The translations under genes and the position numbers were made by a program. DNA of 44,456 nucleotides from Eubacteriaceae bacterium. GTDB taxonomy: Bacteria; Bacillota; Clostridia; Eubacteriales; Anaerofustaceae. Under the pieces are notes generated by a model. The model was not told where the DNA came from, did no database searches, and was given only the letters and a program-made list of their open reading frames with translations. The stretch's first letter is position 1. The number at the start of each line of letters is the position of its first letter. The DNA is taken from contig JAFZLL010000024.1 in assembly GCA_017551505.1 (NCBI GenBank), forward strand, positions 1 through 44,456. Reading direction: 5' to 3'. This document shows positions 23,113 through 33,300 of this stretch, one piece after another.

Positions 23113-25578
23113 TTATTGCCCGGATCCCTCCGGTGTATCCAGCGGATCCTCTCCGGGCACGCACTCGGCACAGACGGCCGTGGGAGCCCCTCCCTTGCTG
23201 CCTCCTATATACTCTCCGCCGAAAAGGTCCACCTTGCTCCAGTCAAATATCGTTTTTGTCACCTCAGGGCAGTTGCCGTTCGGCAGCAGACCGGTAATCT
23301 CGCATACTGTAATGGTATATTTTGCATCCTTCAGATGATCCACGGCTTCCGTCCCCTCGATAAGCCAGTCGCCTTTTTCTCTGTCATAGACCAGCCCTTC
23401 GGGTCTTTCCGGAAGCGTGGCGCTCGGCAAGTTCTTCGTGCTGTAGAACTCTGTAAAAGTGTCCTTCCAAAGGCCGGCAGGCCCGTAAGAGGTATTTCCG
23501 CCCACACTGCCGTAGCGGATGACATAGGTATGCCCGTCTACGCTCACGCGCTGCACGTCGTAGCCGATCCAGAAAGCACCGGCATACTCCGCGGTATAGC
23601 CGCAGAACCACGCACAGACGTTGTTGTCAGTGGTCCCGGTCTTTCCGGCTACTTCCTGGCCGCTGAGGGATATCCAGGTCGTTCCGCCGCGCACGACATT
23701 CTTCAGTACGCTTGTCACCAGCCATGCGGTCTGCTCGCTTATGACCTGCACTTTTTCCTGATTGGGAGTCAGTATCACGATACCCCTTGAATCGGTGACG
23801 TACCTGTAGAAGCTGGGCGTGATGCGGTAGCCTCCGTTGGGGAACGTGGTATAGGCGTCGGCCATTGCCAGCGGAGTCTGCCCGTAAGTATAGCCTCCGA
23901 GGGCAAGGGACGCGGAGTTGTAATCCGCGGGGGTCAGTTCAAGTCCGAACTTGAGCGCGTATGCCGCGGAGACCTTGTCTCCCTGGCATTTTTCAGCCTG
24001 TATAGCCACCATGTTTATCGAACGGGTCAGAGCTTCGCGTATGGTCATCGGGCCGTTGGTAACTCCCCCGCCCGCATTGGCCGGTTTCCAGGCGCCCCAC
24101 TGGATCTTTGCGTCTGCAAACACATCGGCCAGAGTGATATTCCCGGAATCTATGCCGGAGGCATAGACCGTAAGGGGCTTTGTGGAGGAACCTACCTGGA
24201 ACTTCTGCAGCCCCCTGTTCATCGTGAGGTTGCCGTTCTTCTCGCGTCCCCCGATGATCCCGACCACGTATCCGGTCTTATTCTGTATCACGGCTCCGCC
24301 GAGCTGCGGAATGTAATTGATCTCATCTCCCGTAGATTCGCTGAGCGCCTGGCTGGCAGCCTTGGCTGCCGAATTCTGGGGATAGAAATTGCTGTCGTCC
24401 GCAGCCACATGATCCAGGGCAGTCTGGATATCAGGGTCCACCGTGGCGTATATCTTCAGCCCGCCGTTCGTTACGAGCTCGGTGGCGTCTGCCCTAGTAT
24501 AGTTGTATTCCACCATGAGGTCATTTATCACCTGAGCATAGACAGCATCGGTGAAATACGTATAATCGGCATTGTGCTGAGGCGCAGTGAGCCCGACCAG
24601 GTTGCCGCTTATCTCCGCAAGAGCTATCTCGTATTCTCCGCGGGAGATATGTCCGAGTTCCAGCATCTTCGCGCACACCAGCTTGGCCCGTTCACGATTG
24701 GCATCCCCGAGCTTGATCACATTATTGCCGTTGGCATCCTCTGTACGCGCCAGATATGTATTCCCGTCGGAATCGGTCTCATATACATACGGTGAATACG
24801 CAGTAGGCGCTTTCATTATGGCCGCAAGGACACATGCCTGCGCAAGGTCGATCTCATCGGAATGGAGGCCGAAATAAGTACGGCACGCGGACTCGATCCC
24901 CCATGCGTAGCTCAGGTTGATCTTATTGAGGTAAGCTCCCAGTATCTGGCGCTTGTTCAATACCTTTTCCAGCTGGTAAGCCAGCTTCCATTCCATTACC
25001 TTTCTGCGGATCGTCGTCTCGCTGGTAAGGTGGGTCTGCTTTATGAGCTGCTGTGTTATGGTAGAACCGCCGCTTCCGGAAGTGGAACGCGTGAGCAGCA
25101 CCTGTATCACGGCCTTCAGCGTGCCCCTGATATCGATGCCTAAGTGGGAATAGAACCGCTGGTCCTCGATGGAGACGAAAGCCATCTGTATGAGCTCCGG
25201 GACCTCGTCGATCGTAACGGTCTCCCTTTTTTCGCTCGTTTCCAGCTGCTGGTAGAAATCATCGTTGATATCGTAGATGGTGGTAGCGTCGACAAAAGTG
25301 AACCTGTCCAGATCCACGTCCGGCGTTTCGGCCATCCAGGTGGCCAGCAAAGTGAAGCCGCCCACCCCTACAAGGAAACCGAAGGCGATGAAGAATGCGA
25401 GCATGCGCGTGAGGAACGTGGCCAGGCGGCTCCTCACCTTCGCCTTGCCGTTTCCTTGTTTTGCCGCACGGCGTTCTTTCGGACTGCTGCCTCCGGAACG
25501 CGGCTTTATCTTAAGGACCCTGTTGCCCACACGGAGTCCGGTATTCTTTTTCAAATCACGTTTCTTGTTTTTCTTCAA
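23113..25578 (-). CDS. Class A penicillin-binding protein (second copy)
   Basis: 821 residues. A bifunctional peptidoglycan glycosyltransferase/transpeptidase of the outer membrane face. After a basic cytoplasmic start, one membrane anchor spans about 55-81. The GT51 domain shows SIEDQRFYSHLGID (Glu138), GGSTITQQLIKQTHL and RRKVMEWKLAYQLEK. The transpeptidase has the catalytic Ser464-x-x-Lys467 (GSSTKP), Ser520-Ile-Asn522 and KTG at 646-648 (VAGKTGTT). A tail of about 60 residues ends in acidic Asp/Glu/Pro/Gly. The start is TTG 25576-25578, because the ATG seven bases upstream runs into a stop after two codons. It is 83 bases after its larger paralogue. Confidence 0.93.
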   Translation of the reverse strand: MKKNKKRDLKKNTGLRVGNRVLKIKPRSGGSSPKERRAAKQGNGKAKVRSRLATFLTRMLAFFIAFGFLVGVGGFTLLATWMAETPDVDLDRFTFVDATTIYDINDDFYQQLETSEKRETVTIDEVPELIQMAFVSIEDQRFYSHLGIDIRGTLKAVIQVLLTRSTSGSGGSTITQQLIKQTHLTSETTIRRKVMEWKLAYQLEKVLNKRQILGAYLNKINLSYAWGIESACRTYFGLHSDEIDLAQACVLAAIMKAPTAYSPYVYETDSDGNTYLARTEDANGNNVIKLGDANRERAKLVCAKMLELGHISRGEYEIALAEISGNLVGLTAPQHNADYTYFTDAVYAQVINDLMVEYNYTRADATELVTNGGLKIYATVDPDIQTALDHVAADDSNFYPQNSAAKAASQALSESTGDEINYIPQLGGAVIQNKTGYVVGIIGGREKNGNLTMNRGLQKFQVGSSTKPLTVYASGIDSGNITLADVFADAKIQWGAWKPANAGGGVTNGPMTIREALTRSINMVAIQAEKCQGDKVSAAYALKFGLELTPADYNSASLALGGYTYGQTPLAMADAYTTFPNGGYRITPSFYRYVTDSRGIVILTPNQEKVQVISEQTAWLVTSVLKNVVRGGTTWISLSGQEVAGKTGTTDNNVCAWFCGYTAEYAGAFWIGYDVQRVSVDGHTYVIRYGSVGGNTSYGPAGLWKDTFTEFYSTKNLPSATLPERPEGLVYDREKGDWLIEGTEAVDHLKDAKYTITVCEITGLLPNGNCPEVTKTIFDWSKVDLFGGEYIGGSKGGAPTAVCAECVPGEDPLDTPEGSGQ

Positions 25579-25661
25579 CTCATTCCCGCCTTGAACTTAC
25601 ATCCCAGGGCAAAGCCTGCCGCACAGCCTATCGACCCGTCATCCATTTCCCGACCGCTTCG

Positions 25662-28600
25662 TCAGGGATTGCCCGGCTCCTCCGGCTCCGTTTCTTTCCT
25701 GACGAAAAATGCCTCTATGACATGATCGCCGGAAAGATTGGTGAATTCATATTCCCCTACCGCGCCTACGGAGACGCCGTCAACCAACACATCGGACAAT
25801 TCGTGTTCATCGTCGGGGATTATGTAGTATTTCACGTCCGTCCCTTCGGAATACGTGCCGCTGGCAGTTATTGTGCCGCCTCCCTTTTGGTGATTCTCAT
25901 CCCAGGCGTTAGCGGTTATGGTGTACTGCCCGGCCGTGCAGTTGACGGTAAAGCTCGATGTGACGGTATATTCGAATGCTGTTCCGATATTATAGCTCTT
26001 GCTGACAGTGACCGTAGCAGAGGTGGACTGCATATGGTTAAGCGACGAGACGGTGATCTTGCCCTTCTTGTAGGTGACCGAGAAGTTCGATTCATCCGAG
26101 CATTTCACCTCGAGGTCGTCCGAAAGGTTTGCGCAGCTGCCGTTTCCGAACAGTTCCCTGACATATACATGCAGCGGCTGTCCTGTCCGCATGGCTATGG
26201 CGGAACCGCCGGATATCCTTTCCTCTTTGAGGTCCGGAGTGAGCCCGAAATACAGCTCGCTCACTGTGGACGCTGCAGTATGCGCGGTGCATGTCGCAGT
26301 GGGGACAAGGTATTCGGAATATCCCTTGATGGTGTATTCCTTATATTCCTTTCCCCCGTAGACCATCCATTCCTCCGGGTCTATATACAGCATCACCTTT
26401 CTCGTGGAAGGGCATCCTGCCGTAGCCAGAAGCCCTGTCTCGGTGCACACGTCTACCTCCACATGCACGTCATCGACGTCGGACGGGTAAGTGCCGTCCA
26501 GGAAAAATTCCGAATGCACTTTTGAGCCTCTCGGGTCGAGCTCTGAAAGCTCTCCCGGGATCTTGCCGGACGCGCCGTCTATCGTCGCGCTGAAAACGCC
26601 CGAACCCGGCATCTTCGGCAGCGATTTGGACGGAAGCTTCTTATCCTTGTAAAACTGATTGAACACAGCCTGCCAGAAATGAGCCGGCGAATTGGCGCCG
26701 CCTCCTCCCGTGACTCCGATCCTCAAGTCGTAGGTATGCTTGTTTATCGTCAGCTTCTGGGCGTCATAGCCGAACCAGAAGGCTCCGGAATAATCCGCTG
26801 TAAAGCCGCAGAACCATGCGCAGACGCGCTTATCCGTGGTCCCGGTCTTGCCCGCGATCTCCTGTCCGGCAACGCTTATGGTCGTGGTCCCGCCCTTCAC
26901 GACGGATTTCAATATATCAGTAGTCAGCCATGCAGTCGCCTCGCTTATCACCTGCACGGTGTCCTGGACCGCTTCCAGCAGCACGTTGCCTTCGGAATCG
27001 GTAACATATCTGTAGAACGTAGGCGTGATGCGGTAGCCTCCGTTGGGGAACGTGGTATAGGCGTCGGCCATCGCCAGCGGGGTCTGCCCGTAGGTATAGC
27101 CTCCGAGAGCAAGCGCCGCGGCATTGATGTCGCTGCCGCCTTCCCAGACTATGTCCAGTCCGTACCTTTCACCGTATTCGGCGCCTTTTTCAAAGCCCAG
27201 GGCATTTTCCACCTGCACTGCCACTATATTGACCGAGTTGGACAGTCCCTGCCTTACCGAGATCAATCCCTGGCAGGATCCCGCGTCGCCCGGCTTCCAT
27301 CCCCCGAAAGACAAAGGCACGTCCGCGAACATGGTCGCAGGAGTTACGACTTTTTCCTCCAGAGCCGGGGAATAACAGGTCAGAGGCTTTGTCGACGAAC
27401 CTGTCTGGAACTTCTGCAGTCCGCGGTTCATCGTCAGGTTCCCCACCTTCTGCCGTCCTCCGATGATCCCGCAGACGTAACCTGTCCTGTTTTCTATGAC
27501 AACCCCGCCTACTTCGGGCTTGAAGCTAGCCTCTTCTCCAGTGGCTTCGCTCATGGCCGCTTCCGCGCTCTTGGCTGTGGAAGACTGCGCAGGGAACCTG
27601 GCGTCATCGGCAGCCTGATCCTCCATGGCTTTCTGTATCGCCGGATCCACGGTGGAATGTATCACGAGCCCGCCGTTTAACAGCAGGTTCGCGGCATCGG
27701 ACTGGGAAAGCCCGTATCTTTCCATAAGGTCGTTCAATACCTGGGAGTAGACCGCATCCGTGAAATAAGTGTATTCCGTGGTGAACTTAGGCACGATAAG
27801 CCCGACGGTATTGTTGTCGAGGGCGGCAAACGCGATATCCCGCTCGCCCCGGCTTATATGGCCCAGCTCGTACATCTTGTCCACGACCAGCTTTGCCCTG
27901 TCGCGGTTATGCTCGGACAGCACGATCACGGTATTGCCGGCTTCGTCGGTGGTCCTGGCAAGACGGGAATTCCCCTCCTCGTCGGTCTCGTAGACGTACG
28001 GGCTGTAATAGCTCGGCGCTTTCATGATCGAAGCGAGCACTGAGGCCTGGGCCACCGAGAGCTCATCGCAATGAAGGCCGAAATACATCTGGGACGCGGA
28101 TTCGATCCCCCATGCGTAGCTCAGGTTGATCTTGTTGAGATATATCTCCAGGATCTGGCGCTTGGTGGCAGTCCTCTCCAGCTCGTAAGCCAGTTTCCAT
28201 TCCATGACCTTCCTCTTGATCGAGGTCTCGCTGGTAAGGTGGGTCAGCTTTATGAGCTGCTGGGTTATCGTTGAACCTCCGCTTCCGGAGGTGGAACGGG
28301 TCAGCAGCACCTGGATTATGGCTTTCAGAGTACCTCTTACGTCCACGCCGAAGTGGGAATAGAAACGCTGGTCCTCGATGGAGACGAAAGCCATCTGGAC
28401 GAGTTCCGGGACCTTTCCGATCGACACCGGATCCCTCATCTCGCTGGTCTGCAGCTCCTGATAGAAATTATCGTTGATATCGAGCACAGCCGTGGCGTTG
28501 ACGAATTCGAACTTGCCGGGATCCAGTTTAGGGGCTTCGGACATCCATGACATCGCGAGCCCGGCCCCGCATACCCCGACGACGAAGCACACCGAGATGA

Positions 28601-28868
28601 CGGCGACGATCAATCCTACGAAGATCCTGAGCCAGACATTTTTGATGCGGTGCCGTTTTCTGCGGGGACCGCGCGTCTTTGCCGCGGTCCTGCTCCTGGC
28701 CTTCGACGATCCACCGTTCTTTTTGGAAGGAACTTTCTGCCCGCTCTCCGGCTTGTCACCGGTATAGCCGGCTTCCCTTTCAAGCTCCTCCGTATTGAGT
28801 TCTTCGGCGCCGTTACCGCTGACCCGGATATTATTCTTTTTAGGTTTTCTTTTTATTTTTCTTGCCAA
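25662..28868 (-). CDS. Class A penicillin-binding protein with long C-terminal extension
   Basis: 1068 residues. Same layout as the next gene: basic N-terminus, membrane anchor about 79-108, GT51 domain (SIEDQRFYSHFGVD, Glu near 165; GGSTITQQLIKLTHL), transpeptidase with GSSTKP (Ser near 491), SNSVN and AGKTGTT (Lys near 675). The last roughly 240 residues have no counterpart in the paralogue: they contain Thr/Ser-rich beta-strand sequence and a module reading VLVDGVSVGAVGEYEFTNLS with GDHVIEAFF, typical of small extracellular beta-sandwich repeats, then ETEPEEPGNP. That part may bind wall polymer or a partner. The start is TTG 28866-28868 with GGGAGG 6 bases upstream. Confidence 0.93.
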   Translation of the reverse strand: MARKIKRKPKKNNIRVSGNGAEELNTEELEREAGYTGDKPESGQKVPSKKNGGSSKARSRTAAKTRGPRRKRHRIKNVWLRIFVGLIVAVISVCFVVGVCGAGLAMSWMSEAPKLDPGKFEFVNATAVLDINDNFYQELQTSEMRDPVSIGKVPELVQMAFVSIEDQRFYSHFGVDVRGTLKAIIQVLLTRSTSGSGGSTITQQLIKLTHLTSETSIKRKVMEWKLAYELERTATKRQILEIYLNKINLSYAWGIESASQMYFGLHCDELSVAQASVLASIMKAPSYYSPYVYETDEEGNSRLARTTDEAGNTVIVLSEHNRDRAKLVVDKMYELGHISRGERDIAFAALDNNTVGLIVPKFTTEYTYFTDAVYSQVLNDLMERYGLSQSDAANLLLNGGLVIHSTVDPAIQKAMEDQAADDARFPAQSSTAKSAEAAMSEATGEEASFKPEVGGVVIENRTGYVCGIIGGRQKVGNLTMNRGLQKFQTGSSTKPLTCYSPALEEKVVTPATMFADVPLSFGGWKPGDAGSCQGLISVRQGLSNSVNIVAVQVENALGFEKGAEYGERYGLDIVWEGGSDINAAALALGGYTYGQTPLAMADAYTTFPNGGYRITPTFYRYVTDSEGNVLLEAVQDTVQVISEATAWLTTDILKSVVKGGTTTISVAGQEIAGKTGTTDKRVCAWFCGFTADYSGAFWFGYDAQKLTINKHTYDLRIGVTGGGGANSPAHFWQAVFNQFYKDKKLPSKSLPKMPGSGVFSATIDGASGKIPGELSELDPRGSKVHSEFFLDGTYPSDVDDVHVEVDVCTETGLLATAGCPSTRKVMLYIDPEEWMVYGGKEYKEYTIKGYSEYLVPTATCTAHTAASTVSELYFGLTPDLKEERISGGSAIAMRTGQPLHVYVRELFGNGSCANLSDDLEVKCSDESNFSVTYKKGKITVSSLNHMQSTSATVTVSKSYNIGTAFEYTVTSSFTVNCTAGQYTITANAWDENHQKGGGTITASGTYSEGTDVKYYIIPDDEHELSDVLVDGVSVGAVGEYEFTNLSGDHVIEAFFVRKETEPEEPGNP

Positions 28869-28900
28869 TTCCAGCCTCCCTTTCGATAGTCAGGATATGG

Positions 28901-30139
28901 TCATCTGCCCATTTTTTTCCTGACGACCTCTATGGCCTTTTTAAGCTGTGTGTCATCCTCTTCCGGAATGGTCTCTATGACTTTGTTGCGGTACTCCTCC
29001 GGCAGCTCGACGATATAATCGGGAGTGATGCCTATGCCGTGGATCTTCGTGTCGTTGGGTCCGAAGTACTCGCAGAAGGTATATTTGTAAAGGCTGCCGT
29101 CAGAGAGGGGCAGCAGTATCTGCATTATCCCTTTGCCGAAGGTCTTGGTGCCGACGATCTCGGCCGCATTGTTGTCCTTCAGGGCGATGGACAGTATCTC
29201 CGAGGACGACGCCGAATAACCGTCGACCAGGAGCACCAGGGGTATGCCCAGGGATTTCCCGTCGGATTTATAGACGGTCTTCTCGCCTGCCTTGTTCTTC
29301 GTATAGATGATGGTAGTCTTGGGAAGAAGGCTGTCAGCGATATTCACGCACTCGCTCACGTCCCCTCCGGGGTTCTGCCTCAGGTCGAGTATCAGTCCTT
29401 TCATCCCCTGGGCCGTCAGCTCATCGACTGCCTCGGTGAACTGGTCGAAAGTGTTGGTCTCGAATTCCGATATATAGATATAGCCTATGTCCGAACCTAT
29501 CATGCGGCTGGAGACATAGACCAGGTCGATTGACTTTCTGACGATGGTCTTGGTCAGGTATTCCCCGTCGCGGTAGATCTCCAGGGTGACGCTGGTTCCG
29601 GTCTCTCCCCTGATATATGTGACGGCGACCGAGATATTGGTGTTCGTGATGTCGTGGCCGTCTGCGGCTACGATGACGTCTCCCGGCTGCATCCCTGCGT
29701 CGAAGGCCGGTGTATCCTTGAAGACTTTCGTCACGGAGACGTTGCCGTCATCGTCGTTCATTATCTGTACCCCGATGCCGGAATAACTGCCCGAGAGCGT
29801 AGTCTGGTATTCCTTGTATTCTTCCTGCGTCATGTATTCGGCGTAATCGTCGCCGATGCCTCCCATGAGCCCCTTGAAGATGGAATCCCACATCTCGTCC
29901 TCGTCGATATCCCAAAGGTAGTTCTCCCTGAGTTCCCCTATGAGGTAGACGAGCTTTTTGACGTTGGCCGAGGTCTCCTTGTCGGTCTGCGTGTCCACCA
30001 CGACCGAGCCTCCTCTGAAGACGGGATAGTATTTGCAGATAAGATAAGTCCCGAGATTGGTGACGATCAGCAGCAGCATCACGATCAGCACCCATGCGAC
30101 GGCGCTGTTGTTCCTGTTATTCCTGTTATTTTGCCACAT
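28901..30139 (-). CDS. S41 C-terminal processing peptidase (CtpA-like)
   Basis: 412 residues. One N-terminal membrane helix (AVAWVLIVMLLLIVTNLGTY, about 13-34) anchors it outside the cell. A PDZ domain follows (SGIGVQIMND, AFDAGMQPGDVIVAADGHDI), then the S41 protease core: GLILDLRQNPGGDVSE, the nucleophile Ser in VDGYSASSSEIL and the Lys in GTKTFGKGIMQ. Such proteases trim or degrade exported proteins, including wall-synthesis factors. It is the first gene of an operon with the two PBPs (32 bases before the next start), suggesting shared work in wall assembly. Confidence 0.93.
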   Translation of the reverse strand: MWQNNRNNRNNSAVAWVLIVMLLLIVTNLGTYLICKYYPVFRGGSVVVDTQTDKETSANVKKLVYLIGELRENYLWDIDEDEMWDSIFKGLMGGIGDDYAEYMTQEEYKEYQTTLSGSYSGIGVQIMNDDDGNVSVTKVFKDTPAFDAGMQPGDVIVAADGHDITNTNISVAVTYIRGETGTSVTLEIYRDGEYLTKTIVRKSIDLVYVSSRMIGSDIGYIYISEFETNTFDQFTEAVDELTAQGMKGLILDLRQNPGGDVSECVNIADSLLPKTTIIYTKNKAGEKTVYKSDGKSLGIPLVLLVDGYSASSSEILSIALKDNNAAEIVGTKTFGKGIMQILLPLSDGSLYKYTFCEYFGPNDTKIHGIGITPDYIVELPEEYRNKVIETIPEEDDTQLKKAIEVVRKKMGR

Positions 30140-30206
30140 AGAGTATTCCCCTGTTTGCCGTTATGTTTATTCGGGGGCTTACGGCCTCCCTGATTCCATT
30201 AGATGT

Positions 30207-30236
30207 ATTATACCATAAGAGCGCCCTGTGCGACAA
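30207..30236 (-). promoter_or_regulatory. Promoter of the protease/PBP operon
   Basis: On the minus strand TTGTCG (30231-30236), 18 bases, TATAAT (30207-30212), about 68 bases before the protease ATG. Confidence 0.65.
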
Positions 30237-30319
30237 AACAGGACGATTAAAATGGGTGTTTAATGGTGCTCCAATGTAGCGGCGGGACAAGGGCCTGCCG
30301 GTTCCCGGGCCCTGCATTC

Positions 30320-30354
30320 AAAAAGGAAACGCAGTCCCGCGGGACTGCGTTTCC
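30320..30354 (-). terminator. Terminator of purD-purL
   Basis: A perfect 30-base palindrome (30325-30354: GGAAACGCAGTCCCG and its complement), followed on the minus strand by five T. It starts 29 bases after the purL stop. Confidence 0.88.
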
Positions 30355-30382
30355 CTGAAATGCCGTTTGCGTAAAACCGTTT

Positions 30383-33300
30383 TTATTTGAAATACTCCGC
30401 CGCGGAAGCGAACAGGCCCATATCATACCTGCCCGGGACGTTTTTATAGAGGTTCTCCCCGGTCCTTTCCGTATGCCCCATCTTTCCGAAGATCCTTCCG
30501 TCCGGAGAGGTTATCCCTTCGATGGCTCTCATGGACCCGTTGGGGTTAAACTGGATATCGTTCGTCGGGTCGCCCATCTTATCCACATACTGCGTGGCGA
30601 TCTGGCCCCTGCCGGCGATATCCCCGAGGAGCTCGTCGGTGATGATGAAGCGCCCTTCGCCGTGGGAGATAGGCACTGTGTATACCTCTCCGACCTTCGT
30701 CTTCATCAGCCACGGGGACCTGTTGGATGCGATCCTGATATCCACGAGCTTGGACTGGTGGCGCCCGATCGTATTGAAGGTGAGCGTCGGGCAGTTCTCA
30801 TCCGCATCGATTATCTCCCCGAACGGGACCAGGCCCAGTTTTATGAGCGCCTGGAAACCGTTGCAGATGCCGAGCATCAGCCCGTCCCTCTCCTTGAGCA
30901 GCTCGTTGACCTTGTCCGAGATCTCGGCGTTGCGGAAGAAGGCGGTGATGAACTTGCCGCTGCCTTCCGGCTCGTCTCCTCCGGAGAAGCCGCCGGGGAT
31001 CATGATGATCTGGTTGCGCGCTATATGCCTCGCGAATTCCGCGACGCTTTCCGCCGTCTTGGCGGCTGTCAGGTTATTGATGACGAAGACGGTCGGCTCT
31101 ATCCCGGCCTTTTCGAAAGCCATTGCGGAATCGTACTCGCAGTTCGTGCCCGGGAAGACGGGGATGAGGACTCCCGCCCGGCCTGTTCCCCTGCGGGGGA
31201 GGATACGCTCTGCCGCCCCGGCTGTGTAGGCGGGGATCTTTTCGTCGGATGTCACGATATTGCACGGGTAGACTTCTTCCAGCTTGCCTTCGTAAACGCT
31301 GACCAGCTCGCCGAGAGCGATCTCGTCTTTGCCCAGTATTATCGCCCGGCGTTCTGTCGTCTCGCCGAGCCTGATGCCTTCATGAGTATGCTCCGCCATC
31401 TCCAGCACGAGGGAGCCGTAGCGGTATGAGAATATGTCGGACATATCGATCCCGTCCGCGAACCTGAAGCCGATCATGTTGCCGATGGCCATCTTCATGA
31501 CCGCTTCCGCGATCCCTCCGTAGCCTATGCTGTATGCTCCGACGGCCTTGCCCGACTTCATCAGCTCACAGGCTTTGGCGCACAGGTCCCTGACGCTCTG
31601 CGCTTCAGGCAGTCCGCTGCCGTCATATTCGGGCTTCAGCCATATCAGTTCGTGTCCGGGGGCCTTGAACTCCCCTCCTTTTATCTCGCCTGCAGTCCCG
31701 GTCGTGACAGCGAAGGAGATGAGGGTGGGGGGCACGTCGATATGCTCGAAGGTGCCGCTCATGGAATCCTTGCCGCCGATAGCGGCCACTTTGAATCCGC
31801 TCTGCGCCTTGAAGGCGCCGAGCAGGGCGGACAGTGGCGCGCCCCATCTTTCGGGCGAATTCCCGGGTTTGCCGAAGTATTCCTGGAAAGTAAGGTATGT
31901 GTCGTCCAGGCTCGCTCCGGAAGCGGCCAGTTTGGTCAGGGACTCGGTTACCGCGAGATACGCACCGCTGAAGGGATCCGCCTCGGAGATCGTCGGGTTG
32001 TACCCGTAGCTCATCACGGAGACGGTGTCGGTATCACCGTGTTCGACAGGCAGTTTATGGACCATGGCCTGTATGGGCGTCCTCTGGTATCTGCCGCCGA
32101 AGGGCATGAGCACGCTCCTCGCGCCGATAGTCGAGTCGAACCTTTCGGCCAGCCCCCTCTTGGAGCAGACGTTAAGATCGCCTGCAATTGCTATATATCT
32201 CTCGGCGAAGCTGCCGGCAAGATGTCTGTCGTAGCCGGCGGGCACCGCGGTCCTGATCGTGATGTGCTTCTCGGCGCCGTTGGTGGACAGAAAGCTCCTG
32301 TCAAGGTCGACTATCGTCTTGCCGCGCCAGTGCATCGTCATCCTTCCCTTGTCGGTGATGGTCGCTACGATCGTGGCTTCGAGGTTCTCGCTGTCCGCGT
32401 AGGATATGAACTCATCGGCGTCTCCTGCCGCGACGACCACAGCCATCCTTTCCTGCGACTCGCTTATGGCGAGCTCCGTGCCGTCAAGCCCCTCGTATTT
32501 CTTCGGGACCCTGTCGAGGTCTATATCCACGCCGTCGGAAAGCTCCCCGATGGCGACGGAGACGCCTCCTGCTCCGAAGTCGTTGCAGCGCTTGATGAGC
32601 CTTGCGGCCTCTTTCTTGCGGAAGAGCCTCTGCAGCTTCCTTTCCTCGGGGGCGTTGCCCTTCTGGACCTCCGCCCCGCAGGTCTCCAGGGAGGCAGTCG
32701 TATGCGCCTTGGAGGAGCCCGAAGCCCCGCCGATGCCGTCACGGCCAGTCCTTCCGCCCAGCAGTATCACCACATCGCCGGGCTGGGGCTCGAGCCTTAC
32801 GACATTTTCCGCGGGGGCGGCGCCGAGCACGGCCCCGACCTCCATGTGTTTTGCCACATAGCCTTCATTGTAAACTTCGTCCACTATGCCGGTAGCGAGC
32901 CCTATCTGGTTGCCGTAGGAGGAATAGCCCGCGGCGGCTCCCGTAACGAGCTTCCTCTGGGGCAGCTTGCCTTCGAGGGTCTCTTCCACAGGGGTAAGCG
33001 GGTCGCCCGCGCCCGTGACCCTCATCGCGGCATATACGTAGCTGCGCCCCGACAGGGGATCCCTGATGGCGCCCCCGATGCAGGTCGCCGCGCCGCCGAA
33101 AGGCTCGATCTCCGTCGGGTGGTTATGGGTCTCGTTCTTGAACAGCAACAGCCAGTCTTCGGGACTGCCGTTCACGTTCACCTTGATCTTGACGGTGCAG
33201 GCATTTATCTCGTCGCTCTCGTCCAGGGCATCGAGCATGCCCTGGGCCTTGAGCATCTTCGCGGCGATGGTGCCGATATCCATCAGGCATACCGGTTTTC

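Noticed and set aside
30325-30354. 30-base perfect palindrome as a recombination or attachment site
   Set aside because: It directly follows purL and is trailed by five T on that strand, so an intrinsic terminator explains it.
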